A DNA stretch of 12,132 nucleotides from Candidatus Gastranaerophilales bacterium. Lineage in GTDB: Bacteria; Cyanobacteriota; Vampirovibrionia; Gastranaerophilales; Gastranaerophilaceae. Positions 1-7,847 of this stretch are shown here, piece by piece (positions within the stretch are counted from its first letter, which is position 1; each line of letters starts with the position of its first letter). A program made the translations under genes and the position numbers. Where the stretch lies: the NCBI GenBank assembly GCA_947632315.1, contig CANROV010000048.1, forward strand, positions 1-12,132. The letters are read 5' to 3'. The notes below the pieces were generated by a model. That model saw only the letters and a list, made by a program, of their open reading frames with translations. It made no database searches and was not told the origin of the DNA.

Positions 1-1
1 A

Positions 2-1123
2 TATGAGCCGAAGATAATAAACAGTCAGCCCGTAAATATAGCTGAAACAATGATAGAAAAAGAGATGATTGAGCAAACAAATCTTAATTCATATAATAAT
101 GAGCCGAATGATGATATTGAATATGCGGAAGATACAGGAGATACAGAAGATAGAGAAGATAGAGAATATACAGACGACAATACAGAGGATAGCGAAAACA
201 CAGGTGACTTTGAAAAATATGACGATACACAAGAGTCAAGGGAAGATTCACCCGAATTAAGCGAAATAAGTGATAATGATGAAAATTATGATGAAAATTC
301 GGACGAAAATTATGAATATGATGAAGAATATGAAACCGACGATGAAGTAAAACCAAAAGGCGGAATAAAAAAACTAATACTGATACTGGCGATTTTAATA
401 ATAATATGCGGAGCAGCTGCAGCTATTTTCGTATTAAAGAGCAGTTCTTCAAATAATCAAATAGCAGAAAATACTCCGCAAATAGAAGAAGTTCAAAATA
501 ATGCTCCCGAAATAGCAGAAGAAGAAGGCGGTATAGAAATACCTGCAGTTCCGAATATCAATACTGAAAATAATGAAGAAATACCAAAAACGGAAGAAGG
601 CTCAGGAGGTATTACGGTAGTAGACAATCAAAATCCGCAAACCGACATTCCAAATCAGCAGCCGCTTACAGAAGAAAATTTATTACCGCCAATACAACAG
701 GAACAAGCGGAACAGCAAAATCCGGGGAATGTAAATAATATAATGACACAAGCATTCTCTACAACTCCTAATGCAGTAACTTTAAACGGAATAAATTGGA
801 TGTGCGCTCCGAATTTATTCACGGACAATGCATTCAAAGCATACTTACAAAAATTAGATAATACCTTAAAACTAAATATAAGAAATAATATATTAAATGC
901 CACGGAAATACCTTCAAATAATTCTGTAGGAGTAAAATTAGCTATAGATAATAACGGCAATTTAATACGGAGCTTAATATCAACATCAAGCGGTTCAAAA
1001 CAAATTGATGATATTGTGTTACGAAGTATTAATGAAACTCTGGAAACCGAAAAATCAGTTATTCTCAATAATAGCGACCAAAAATCCGATAAATATTTCT
1101 TACAGGTAGTAATAAAATTTTAA
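2..1123 (+). CDS. TolA/TonB-like envelope protein with acidic cytoplasmic region, partial at 5' end
   Basis: The frame is open to the left edge, and the first ATG (position 50) has no Shine-Dalgarno sequence before it, so the true start probably lies outside the window. Residues below count from that ATG. Residues 1-100 are extremely acidic (44 Asp/Glu against 5 Lys/Arg) and probably disordered. A basic KPKGGIKK patch precedes one transmembrane helix at about 109-129, giving N-terminus-in topology. A Pro/Glu/Gln/Asn-rich linker (about 135-240) could span periplasm. Residues about 255-357 resemble the TonB/TolA C-terminal domain: an amphipathic YLQKLDNTLKLNIRNNIL helix, then VKLAIDNNGNLIRSLI, the SSGSKQIDD turn and a final QVVIKF strand. 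Such domains link inner-membrane complexes to the outer membrane. I see no ExbB/ExbD or TolQ/TolR neighbour, so the partner is unknown. Domain identity is likely; the role is inferred. Confidence 0.7.
   Translation, partial: YEPKIINSQPVNIAETMIEKEMIEQTNLNSYNNEPNDDIEYAEDTGDTEDREDREYTDDNTEDSENTGDFEKYDDTQESREDSPELSEISDNDENYDENSDENYEYDEEYETDDEVKPKGGIKKLILILAILIIICGAAAAIFVLKSSSSNNQIAENTPQIEEVQNNAPEIAEEEGGIEIPAVPNINTENNEEIPKTEEGSGGITVVDNQNPQTDIPNQQPLTEENLLPPIQQEQAEQQNPGNVNNIMTQAFSTTPNAVTLNGINWMCAPNLFTDNAFKAYLQKLDNTLKLNIRNNILNATEIPSNNSVGVKLAIDNNGNLIRSLISTSSGSKQIDDIVLRSINETLETEKSVILNNSDQKSDKYFLQVVIKF
131..175 (+). repeat. 9-bp in-frame microrepeat coding for acidic tripeptides
   Basis: Five consecutive 9-base units (gatacagga, gatacagaa, gatagagaa, gatagagaa, tatacagac) lie in frame and encode DTG-DTE-DRE-DRE-YTD. 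This looks like slippage-driven growth of the acidic cytoplasmic tail of the membrane protein. The flanking sequence continues the same composition without exact periodicity. Confidence 0.6.
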
Positions 1124-1127
1124 TTTG

Positions 1128-1136
1128 TGATATGAT
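1128..1136 (+). promoter_or_regulatory. Candidate extended -10 promoter element before the sigma-like gene
   Basis: TGATATGAT fits an extended -10 (TGn plus TATGAT, five of six matches to TATAAT). It starts 5 bases after the stop codon of the upstream membrane-protein gene and 36 bases before the GTG start. No good -35 is present 16-18 bases upstream, which is tolerated for extended -10 promoters. Transcription would start near 1143. In DNA this AT-rich such a match can arise by chance. Confidence 0.35.
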
Positions 1137-1171
1137 ATTGTATGGTTATTTGAGAGTAGAGAATAAGGTTT

Positions 1172-1759
1172 GTGCTTTTAGAAAAAGAACAGAGATCTTT
1201 AATAGAAAAGTTTGTTAAATCAAACAAAAATTTTCAGGGGAATGAAGATTTACTTGAAGATTTTTGTAGTGAAGCTTTTCAAAAATCATACATGATTTTT
1301 AATTCTTCATCTAATGTTCAAAGAATTGAAAGTTATGTATCAAAAGTCGTAAATACATCTATAATAAGCGTTTTAAAAGATTCTGGACGAATAAGAAGAA
1401 CAAAAGAAGGATATATTCCGACTAAAGAAATAAAAGTTCCCGACTTCGCCCAAGAACCTATTACTAAGCCTCAAATTGCAGGTTCTGAATTTGTTTTGGA
1501 TTTCCCTGATCCTAAGGAAAGTACCGAAGAAATATTAATTACAAAAGACTGCCTTGAACGTATTGCTGACGCAGTATGCATAATTCATAAAGAAGTACCT
1601 AATCAGGAATATTTACAAATTTTCATGGCAAGATACATAAACGGAATGAAACAAAGCGAAATCGCAAAAGAATTAAATTTATCTCAGAGCGAAATAAGTA
1701 AAAGATTATTACAACTTTCTAAATTAATCAGCAACTTCTTAGAAGGCGGCAAAAGTTAG
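1172..1759 (+). CDS. Small sigma-70-like transcription factor
   Basis: A 195-residue protein with the layout of a two-domain sigma factor. Residues about 26-76 look like region 2, a helical stretch ending in IESYVSKVVNTSIISVLKDS followed by basic GRIRRTK. Residues about 80-125 are a linker. Residues about 147-186 are a region 4 helix-turn-helix (FMARYINGMKQSEIAKELNL, then SQSEISKRLLQLSKLI, the probable recognition helix). It should bind core RNA polymerase and promoter -35 DNA, but region 2 is divergent and melting activity is not assured. The GTG start is chosen because an in-frame TAG at 1157 blocks extension; AAGG at 1165-1168 is a close, weak ribosome site. The stop is 8 bases before the zinc-ribbon ATPase gene, so the two are surely cotranscribed. 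It could instead be a DNA-binding regulator derived from a sigma factor. Confidence 0.75.
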   Translation: MLLEKEQRSLIEKFVKSNKNFQGNEDLLEDFCSEAFQKSYMIFNSSSNVQRIESYVSKVVNTSIISVLKDSGRIRRTKEGYIPTKEIKVPDFAQEPITKPQIAGSEFVLDFPDPKESTEEILITKDCLERIADAVCIIHKEVPNQEYLQIFMARYINGMKQSEIAKELNLSQSEISKRLLQLSKLISNFLEGGKS

Positions 1760-1767
1760 GTTTTACT

Positions 1768-4700
1768 ATGATTTGCCGTAAATGTGGAGCTGAAATACCT
1801 GATAATTCAATAAGGTGTCGTAATTGCGGCATTAAAGTAAATATGAAATGTCCCGAATGTAAAACTTTAAATCCATTCGGAACAAAAAGATGTAAAACTT
1901 GCGGTTATGAGCTTATAAAAATCTGCCCTGAATGCGGTGCTTCTAATATATATTCTGCCGATACATGCCGTAAATGTAATACCCCGTTAAATATATATTC
2001 TTCAAAGGAAAATTCTCAAAAAATAGTCAATCCTTTAAGCTTGGAATTTCCTAATACTTTTAATGAAAATATTAATCTCGCTTCTATTGAATATATGTCA
2101 GAAATTAATGTTGCAAAAAATACTTCTGATACAAATTTACAAGTTCAAAATGTTGAACAGGATATTAATCCAATAAATGAAGAAGCGGAACAAGAACAAG
2201 AGAAAGAAGAAGGAAAAGAAGAAGAAAAAAAAGCAAATACTATTGAAATTGTTGAAGAAGATGAAGATTTTCCATATATTACGGAGCCTAATACTATAAT
2301 TGAGCCAAACTTTACAACTGACCCGACTGTAATTTCCGATTTTATTGATAATACATATATCAATGAAAACTTGGATATTGAAAATTTAGGGAATAATGAA
2401 CCGACAATTTATGAAGGACAAGAAGAACAAGAAACAAAAGAAGAATTACCCCAAATTGAAACAGAAACTGAGGAAAATGTAAAAGAAAAAGCAGAATCAA
2501 TTGAAACAACAGAAATTATAACAGAACAAAAGAAGCCTGCTAAAGCAATAGCAGAATCAACTGAAATAACAGAAATTATAACAGAACAAAAGAAACCTGT
2601 TAAAGCAAAAACAGAATCAATTGAAACAACAGAAATTATAAAAGAACAAAAGAAACCTGTTAAAGCAAAAACAGAATCAACTGAAATAACAGAAATTATA
2701 ACAGAACAAAAGAAACCTGTTAAAGCAAAAACAGAATCAACTGAAATAACAGAAGTTAAAACAGAACAAAGGAAACCCGTAAAAACAAAACCGGAATTAA
2801 GAAAAAAAACAGAAGTTACACAGGAATCTAAAAAAATAAAAAGGCCTGACAAACCGGCTCAAAAAGAAAAAAATCAAACAAAAGAACATAAAGAAGTTTC
2901 CCATTATCAAAATAAAGAGCTTAAAAACAATAATGATTCAATAGAAAAATTTATCGATGTTGAAGAAACACTTGATGAAAATATTGAAATTGAACCAATT
3001 GAAGAATATCAGGAAGATGAACCCGAAAAACAAGGAATATATAATAATTCCCAAACTGAAATAAACAACAGACAAGCAAATATAAAACAATATAAAATTC
3101 AGGAAGAGATTGTAAATAAAGTATTAAACAGAATAAAAAATTCTACCGAAAAAAGTATAATAGCGGTAAACGGCCCTGAAGGATGCGGAAAAACAGCAGT
3201 TATAAATCAAATAACAGATACCCTGTCCAATGATAATTACATTTGTTTAAAAGGAAGCTGTAATCCATTATCCCAAATTACAGGTTTCGGATTCTTTCAA
3301 GATGCATTTCTTCAATTAATGGGATTCCCGCCATATATTAACAATATTCATACGTTTTTAAGAGATTTCAAAAAAAGTAAATTTTCACAAATTTTTAACT
3401 TCTTGGATAATAATGAACTTAATATATTTTTAAATATATTTTATCCTTCCGTCACAGATACATTTGAAAATATACTTTTTAATAAACAAGAAATTTTTTT
3501 AGTATTGGAAAAAGTAATAAAATCATTCCTGGTTAATTCCAATATTCTCATTACAATAGATAATTTTGAATTGCTTGACGGAGCTTCATACGATTTTATA
3601 ACTTATTTATTAAAGAAAAATTCATTTAATAACCGTTTAAAACTGCTTGCTTCATATGAAGAAGATAAATCAATACAAAGCTATTTTGACATATCCTTAT
3701 TAGATGAAGGAATATTTGAAACTATTTTTATTAATAAATTTTCAAAAGAAGAATTAATTGATGTTATTTTAAATACTACAGGGTTAAATCCGACAGAAAT
3801 ACTTCCTGATACTATATTAAATGATATTCTGGAAAAATCTAACGGAAATGCACTTAGATTTGAACAGGAATTAGCTTTGTTATTCGATATTAATTATCTG
3901 TCTGTAGAAAATAATTCAATAATAATACGAGAAGAAAATAAGCCCGAAACTTTACCTGACACCTTTGAAGAATTAATAAAATTAAGAATAAATACACTTA
4001 GTCCAAATTATAAAAATATTTTATTCATGTCAGCAATAACAGGATTTAGATTCGCTGAAAGTATTCTCATAACAGCATTATCAATATCCGAAAAGAAAGC
4101 AAACGAAGCTTTAAAATTACTTGCCCAATCTTTATATATATTCCGGACAGATAACTTTAATTGTGAATTTAAAAGTCTTAGTCTTTGGAAAATAATATAT
4201 AAAGAAGCACAAAACGATTTATTATACCGGGAAAATGCTCAAAGATTATATAATATTTTAAATAAACTGGTATTATCAAGCAATATACAAAAATTAATTT
4301 CTTGTACGGATATAATAAGTAAAAATGAAGCTTTTCTAATCTGGGACAGAACATCCGAACTTTCAGCAGGAATAGGAGATACAAATTTATTTGTTGTTGC
4401 AAAAAAACAATGTTTAAAATTGCTTGAAGAACAATCATTTGAAAATTCCGAAGAAATTCGCACTCAAATATATGAACAAATCGGTAAATTACTATATGAA
4501 AAATCACCGAAAGAATCAGTTACATATTTATCTAATGTACTGGATTCAGAATTAAAAAAAGGGAATATAAATAAAATTATAGATATTTCAGGGTATTTTA
4601 TACAAAGCTGTTATCTGACCGGGAACTATTTTGGAGTAGTTGAAATAATAGATTCAATAATTGCAAATCTGAACTTGGACAAAATACCTCAAATAGATAT

Positions 4701-5805
4701 TGCACTTTTAAAAACAAGAAAACTAAAAGCATTATTTAACATAGGAAACAGTGAACAACTGATAAATATTATTGAAGAAGAAATTCTGCCCGAAGTGGCA
4801 AAAGAACTTTCATCTGATATTAATGATAACAGATATAAAAATATACTTACCGATGCTTGGATGCTTTCAACATCTATTCTTGCAAAAGCATATGCTCTGC
4901 AGGGTAATATTGAAGTGTTTAATCAAATAAATAGAATAAGACAATTTATAGAAAAAAACAAATACAAAAGTGAATATTATAATACCCAAACAGATATTAT
5001 AGAAGCTTTCGCCAATTCATTAAACGGATATACAAAAAATTCAAATTTGATATTGAATAAAATTACAGGCAGATATACACAAAAACAACTGGAACCAAAT
5101 CTTTTAGCGGAATGGAATCTGGTAAAAATAATAAACAGATTATCAGAAGAAAAAGACCCTGATTTAAAAGCTGATTTATTTGAACTTGCTGCTTTTACAA
5201 ATAATATAAACGAATACTTTATTAAAAATATAATCAAATTAATTCTCGGATATATAATAAAATCAGAAGGCAATATAAAAAAAGCACTTAATATATATAA
5301 TGAAGAAATAACATATTTTGCAAAAGAAAAAGTGGCAATAGGCGCTATGTTATCTTGGGCGCTTATAGTTCAATTAAATATAGATACAGGTGATATCGAA
5401 AAAGCCTTAAGCACCGCAGAAAAATCTCTGGAAATAGCTCAAAGTTCTAAAATAAATAATTTCTATTTTATTATTACATTCCAAAAATTACTTGCAGATA
5501 TTTACCTGATAAAAGGAGATTTTACCGCCGTAAAAATGTATCTTGAAAAAGCTATTATTCTGGCAAAACAAAATAAACTTAAATATCTTCTTTCTGAACT
5601 TTATATAAATTATGCAAGATATATGCAGGCTTATATAAAAACGAATCAAACTTATGAAGAAGTACATATACAATTAACAATCAATATGTGCGAAAAAGCA
5701 CTGCAGATAGCTAAAGAAATTAATAACAAAAAGTTAATCGATAAAGCGTCAAGAGAAAGAAGTGCTTTTAAAACTTATTGTCAATTAAAATCAATTGAAA
5801 TTTAA
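1768..5805 (+). CDS. Zinc-ribbon STAND/AAA_16-type ATPase with TPR-like C-terminus
   Basis: A 1345-residue, probably cytoplasmic protein. Residues 3-70 hold three CxxC...CxxC zinc ribbons (Cys 3/6/17/20, 28/31/42/45, 53/56/67/70). Residues about 75-440 are a Glu/Lys-rich disordered linker with a 20-residue tandem repeat at 242-341. A P-loop NTPase follows: Walker A GPEGCGKT at 469-476 and Walker B ILITIDNFELLD around D598, in the style of AAA_16/STAND proteins. A winged-helix-like segment containing LSPNYKNILFMSAITGFRF lies near 735-770, and helical repeats run from about 870 to 1335, clearest as TPRs from about 1150. This matches the ATPase-TPR half of STAND cyclases and LuxR-type regulators, but no cyclase, kinase or DNA-binding output domain is visible. 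No membrane segment is seen. AGG, overlapping the upstream stop, lies 7 bases before the ATG. Likely an ATP-switched scaffold or sensor working with the sigma-like factor; that role is inference. Confidence 0.8.
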   Translation: MICRKCGAEIPDNSIRCRNCGIKVNMKCPECKTLNPFGTKRCKTCGYELIKICPECGASNIYSADTCRKCNTPLNIYSSKENSQKIVNPLSLEFPNTFNENINLASIEYMSEINVAKNTSDTNLQVQNVEQDINPINEEAEQEQEKEEGKEEEKKANTIEIVEEDEDFPYITEPNTIIEPNFTTDPTVISDFIDNTYINENLDIENLGNNEPTIYEGQEEQETKEELPQIETETEENVKEKAESIETTEIITEQKKPAKAIAESTEITEIITEQKKPVKAKTESIETTEIIKEQKKPVKAKTESTEITEIITEQKKPVKAKTESTEITEVKTEQRKPVKTKPELRKKTEVTQESKKIKRPDKPAQKEKNQTKEHKEVSHYQNKELKNNNDSIEKFIDVEETLDENIEIEPIEEYQEDEPEKQGIYNNSQTEINNRQANIKQYKIQEEIVNKVLNRIKNSTEKSIIAVNGPEGCGKTAVINQITDTLSNDNYICLKGSCNPLSQITGFGFFQDAFLQLMGFPPYINNIHTFLRDFKKSKFSQIFNFLDNNELNIFLNIFYPSVTDTFENILFNKQEIFLVLEKVIKSFLVNSNILITIDNFELLDGASYDFITYLLKKNSFNNRLKLLASYEEDKSIQSYFDISLLDEGIFETIFINKFSKEELIDVILNTTGLNPTEILPDTILNDILEKSNGNALRFEQELALLFDINYLSVENNSIIIREENKPETLPDTFEELIKLRINTLSPNYKNILFMSAITGFRFAESILITALSISEKKANEALKLLAQSLYIFRTDNFNCEFKSLSLWKIIYKEAQNDLLYRENAQRLYNILNKLVLSSNIQKLISCTDIISKNEAFLIWDRTSELSAGIGDTNLFVVAKKQCLKLLEEQSFENSEEIRTQIYEQIGKLLYEKSPKESVTYLSNVLDSELKKGNINKIIDISGYFIQSCYLTGNYFGVVEIIDSIIANLNLDKIPQIDIALLKTRKLKALFNIGNSEQLINIIEEEILPEVAKELSSDINDNRYKNILTDAWMLSTSILAKAYALQGNIEVFNQINRIRQFIEKNKYKSEYYNTQTDIIEAFANSLNGYTKNSNLILNKITGRYTQKQLEPNLLAEWNLVKIINRLSEEKDPDLKADLFELAAFTNNINEYFIKNIIKLILGYIIKSEGNIKKALNIYNEEITYFAKEKVAIGAMLSWALIVQLNIDTGDIEKALSTAEKSLEIAQSSKINNFYFIITFQKLLADIYLIKGDFTAVKMYLEKAIILAKQNKLKYLLSELYINYARYMQAYIKTNQTYEEVHIQLTINMCEKALQIAKEINNKKLIDKASRERSAFKTYCQLKSIEI
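2491..2790 (+). repeat. Five 60-bp tandem repeats inside the STAND gene linker
   Basis: Five direct units of 60 bases begin at 2491, 2551, 2611, 2671 and 2731. They are in frame and encode a 20-residue motif of the form ESxExTEIITEQKKPVKAKT. Units 2 and 4 differ at one base. Units 1 and 3 share the IETT variant and units 2, 4 and 5 the TEIT variant, so part of the array appears to have grown by duplicating a 120-bp pair. A sixth, decayed half-unit follows to about 2810. Confidence 0.92.
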
Positions 5806-5813
5806 ATATATTA

Positions 5814-7790
5814 TTACTCATATATTTTTTTGTAAATGTGATAAGTTCTAAATACCTTTTTTACATAATTTCTTGTTTCGTCAAAAGGAATGTTTTCAAT
5901 AAATTCATCGCTGTCAGATGTATTATATTTTTTCAGCCATTTGCTAACAGAGCCTTCTCCTCCGTTATATGCAGCAATAACATATAAATCATTATTAAAT
6001 TTATCTTTTAAATATTTTAAATAATTACACCCGATATACATATTAGTTCTGGGCTTTTTTAATTCGTCTAATTTAGGGAAATCAAGCGAAAGTTTTGACA
6101 CCATATAATTTGCCGTAGCTGGCATTAACTGCATTAAGCCTATAGCGTTAGATTTTGAAACAGCTTCTGCATTAAAATAACTCTCTTCCCTTATCAAAGA
6201 TAAAATTAAATAAGGATCCAATCCTAATTTTTGTCCTGCGATATTTATTTCATCCACCCAATATCTTGGATAAGCTAATTTATATGCAGCACTAATATAA
6301 GGAGGTTTAACATCCATATCATTTATAGCATCTCTTGCCAGTACTATTGAATGGGACTTTTTATTTTTTCTTTTCTCAAACCAGCTTTCAACAATATTAT
6401 TGCTGAATTTAGCATCTAACCATATTTCATAATCACCCAGTTCAAATAAATTATTTATTAATTTTAAATCTTTTATATTTAAATCAGATAACGTTATAGG
6501 AAAATCAATATCCTCATTTTTATTAGGTATTTTATTCTTTATATCCGTAATCCAAAAATTATTTTTTTTGTTTATTATAGACTCAGCTCTTAAGCCGTAA
6601 TAATTATCATTGTATTTAGAAACCAGCTTGTTAAAATTATTATGTGCTTCGGAATTTTTATTCAGCTTTATCTGGCATTTAGCAAGCCAAAATAACATTC
6701 TTGGAGCAGATTCTGCCGTTTTATATTGATTAATATGTTTTTTAGCTAAAACCTCTGCATTAACATAATCTTTTTTATTGTATAAAGCCCAAAAGACATT
6801 CCATAAAGATTCAGGCGCATATTTTGATTCGGGATATTTCGATTGAATAATATTATATTCCTGAAGCGCTTTTTCCATTGGCTGTAATTGCGCTATTTTA
6901 TATAATATATAATCTTCGCCCTTATAATTTCCGGTTTGAATAATCTTGAGCATTTGCTGTAAGTTTTTTAACTTTGTTCCCTTCATATAAGAGGTATAAA
7001 TATCATAAATTTTATGAAGATTATTCTCATCTGTTTTATAAGAATAATACTTTAGTCCGCTTTCAATAAGTTTTTTGGCTATAACTTTATTTCCCGCATA
7101 ATGGTTTGATAATACCAAATAATCCCAATTTTCCGATATAGGCAGTTTAGAAAAATATTCTAACGCCTGCTTGTATTTTTTATTTTTATAAAATATCTTT
7201 CCTATTAATTCTATATCTTTTTCTTTAAGTACATCAGTTAAAGAAGTAAGTTCTTCGGCTGCCAATAATTCGTTTACCTTTTCTGCTTTAGATTCAGACT
7301 TAAGATAATTTAAAAAATATTCGGCAGATTTATTTTTATCTGTTTTTTTCTCTATTATTCCCAAATAATAATTTTCAGCACCATCATTAATATCTTTATC
7401 TTTTATATTGACAAATTCATTTTTAGCTGATTCATAATCTTTTAAATAGAAATAACATTTAGCTAAATTAAATTTTGCGGATTCAGTAAATAAAGAAGAA
7501 GGAGATTTATCCAAATAAAGTTTATATTTATATACTGCAGTTGCATAATTTCCTGCTTTTTGTGCGCTTTTTGCTTGTTTATATAATGCTGTCAAATATA
7601 ATGGACTTATCCTTTTTATTTTTATAAAGTTAGAATATGCCTGCACATAATTCCCTTCATTATATAATTCTACCCCTCTTTTGTAATATTTAGGTGAATC
7701 TTGAGATATTTTGTCATTATATATTAACACCATTACTACCGATGGAATTATTATTATAAAAAAAGCAATTATATATTTTAAGTATTTCAT
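5814..7790 (-). CDS. Membrane-anchored Slt-type lytic transglycosylase with TPR-like N-terminal region
   Basis: A 658-residue enzyme predicted to cleave the MurNAc-GlcNAc bond of peptidoglycan, leaving 1,6-anhydroMurNAc. Residues 5-24 are a hydrophobic signal-anchor with no lipobox or clear cleavage site. Residues about 33-400 are TPR-like helical repeats (for example YYKRGVELYNEGNYVQAYSNF), as in the Slt70 superhelix. The catalytic SLT domain is at about 512-650: the ES motif with probable catalytic Glu536 (REES), GLMQLMP at 551-557, AYNGG at 607-611 and a closing ENIPFDETRNYVKKV segment typical of family 1A. Length is close to Slt70. The ATG has only a weak ribosome site. The gene lies 47 bases after the diguanylate cyclase gene and has its own likely promoter. 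Its stop faces that of the STAND gene 8 bases away. Family call firm; substrate inferred. Confidence 0.93.
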   Translation of the reverse strand: MKYLKYIIAFFIIIIPSVVMVLIYNDKISQDSPKYYKRGVELYNEGNYVQAYSNFIKIKRISPLYLTALYKQAKSAQKAGNYATAVYKYKLYLDKSPSSLFTESAKFNLAKCYFYLKDYESAKNEFVNIKDKDINDGAENYYLGIIEKKTDKNKSAEYFLNYLKSESKAEKVNELLAAEELTSLTDVLKEKDIELIGKIFYKNKKYKQALEYFSKLPISENWDYLVLSNHYAGNKVIAKKLIESGLKYYSYKTDENNLHKIYDIYTSYMKGTKLKNLQQMLKIIQTGNYKGEDYILYKIAQLQPMEKALQEYNIIQSKYPESKYAPESLWNVFWALYNKKDYVNAEVLAKKHINQYKTAESAPRMLFWLAKCQIKLNKNSEAHNNFNKLVSKYNDNYYGLRAESIINKKNNFWITDIKNKIPNKNEDIDFPITLSDLNIKDLKLINNLFELGDYEIWLDAKFSNNIVESWFEKRKNKKSHSIVLARDAINDMDVKPPYISAAYKLAYPRYWVDEINIAGQKLGLDPYLILSLIREESYFNAEAVSKSNAIGLMQLMPATANYMVSKLSLDFPKLDELKKPRTNMYIGCNYLKYLKDKFNNDLYVIAAYNGGEGSVSKWLKKYNTSDSDEFIENIPFDETRNYVKKVFRTYHIYKKIYE

Positions 7791-7818
7791 AACTATTCTT
7801 AAAAACTATCTTGTTAAA

Positions 7819-7847
7819 ATCATATCATAAGCATAAATTAGTTCCAA
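7819..7847 (-). promoter_or_regulatory. Probable promoter of the lytic transglycosylase gene
   Basis: On the minus strand, TTGGAA (7847-7842, four of six to TTGACA) is followed after 17 bases by TATGAT (7824-7819, five of six to TATAAT), with an extended -10 TG at 7827-7826. The -35 lies within the last codons of the upstream cyclase gene. The predicted start near 7812 leaves a leader of about 20 bases. This would let the transglycosylase be expressed apart from the rest of the operon. Confidence 0.5.

Noticed and set aside
50..52. ATG at 50 as the true start of the TonB/TolA-like gene
   Set aside because: The frame is open through the left edge, the upstream codons look like coding sequence, and there is no ribosome site, so the gene is treated as partial.
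84..356. Antisense 90-residue open frame rich in His, Leu and Tyr
   Set aside because: It is a shadow of the acidic repeat region of the membrane-protein gene, with no start signal or recognisable domain.
2491..2790. CRISPR array
   Set aside because: The units are contiguous, in frame and diverge gradually, with no unique spacers between constant repeats.
2409..2852. Antisense 147-residue open frame with repeated hydrophobic segments that looks like a membrane protein
   Set aside because: It is the mirror of the 60-bp Glu/Lys repeat in the STAND gene: reversed GAA and AAA codons give Phe, Ser and Val. It has no ribosome site and no family resemblance.
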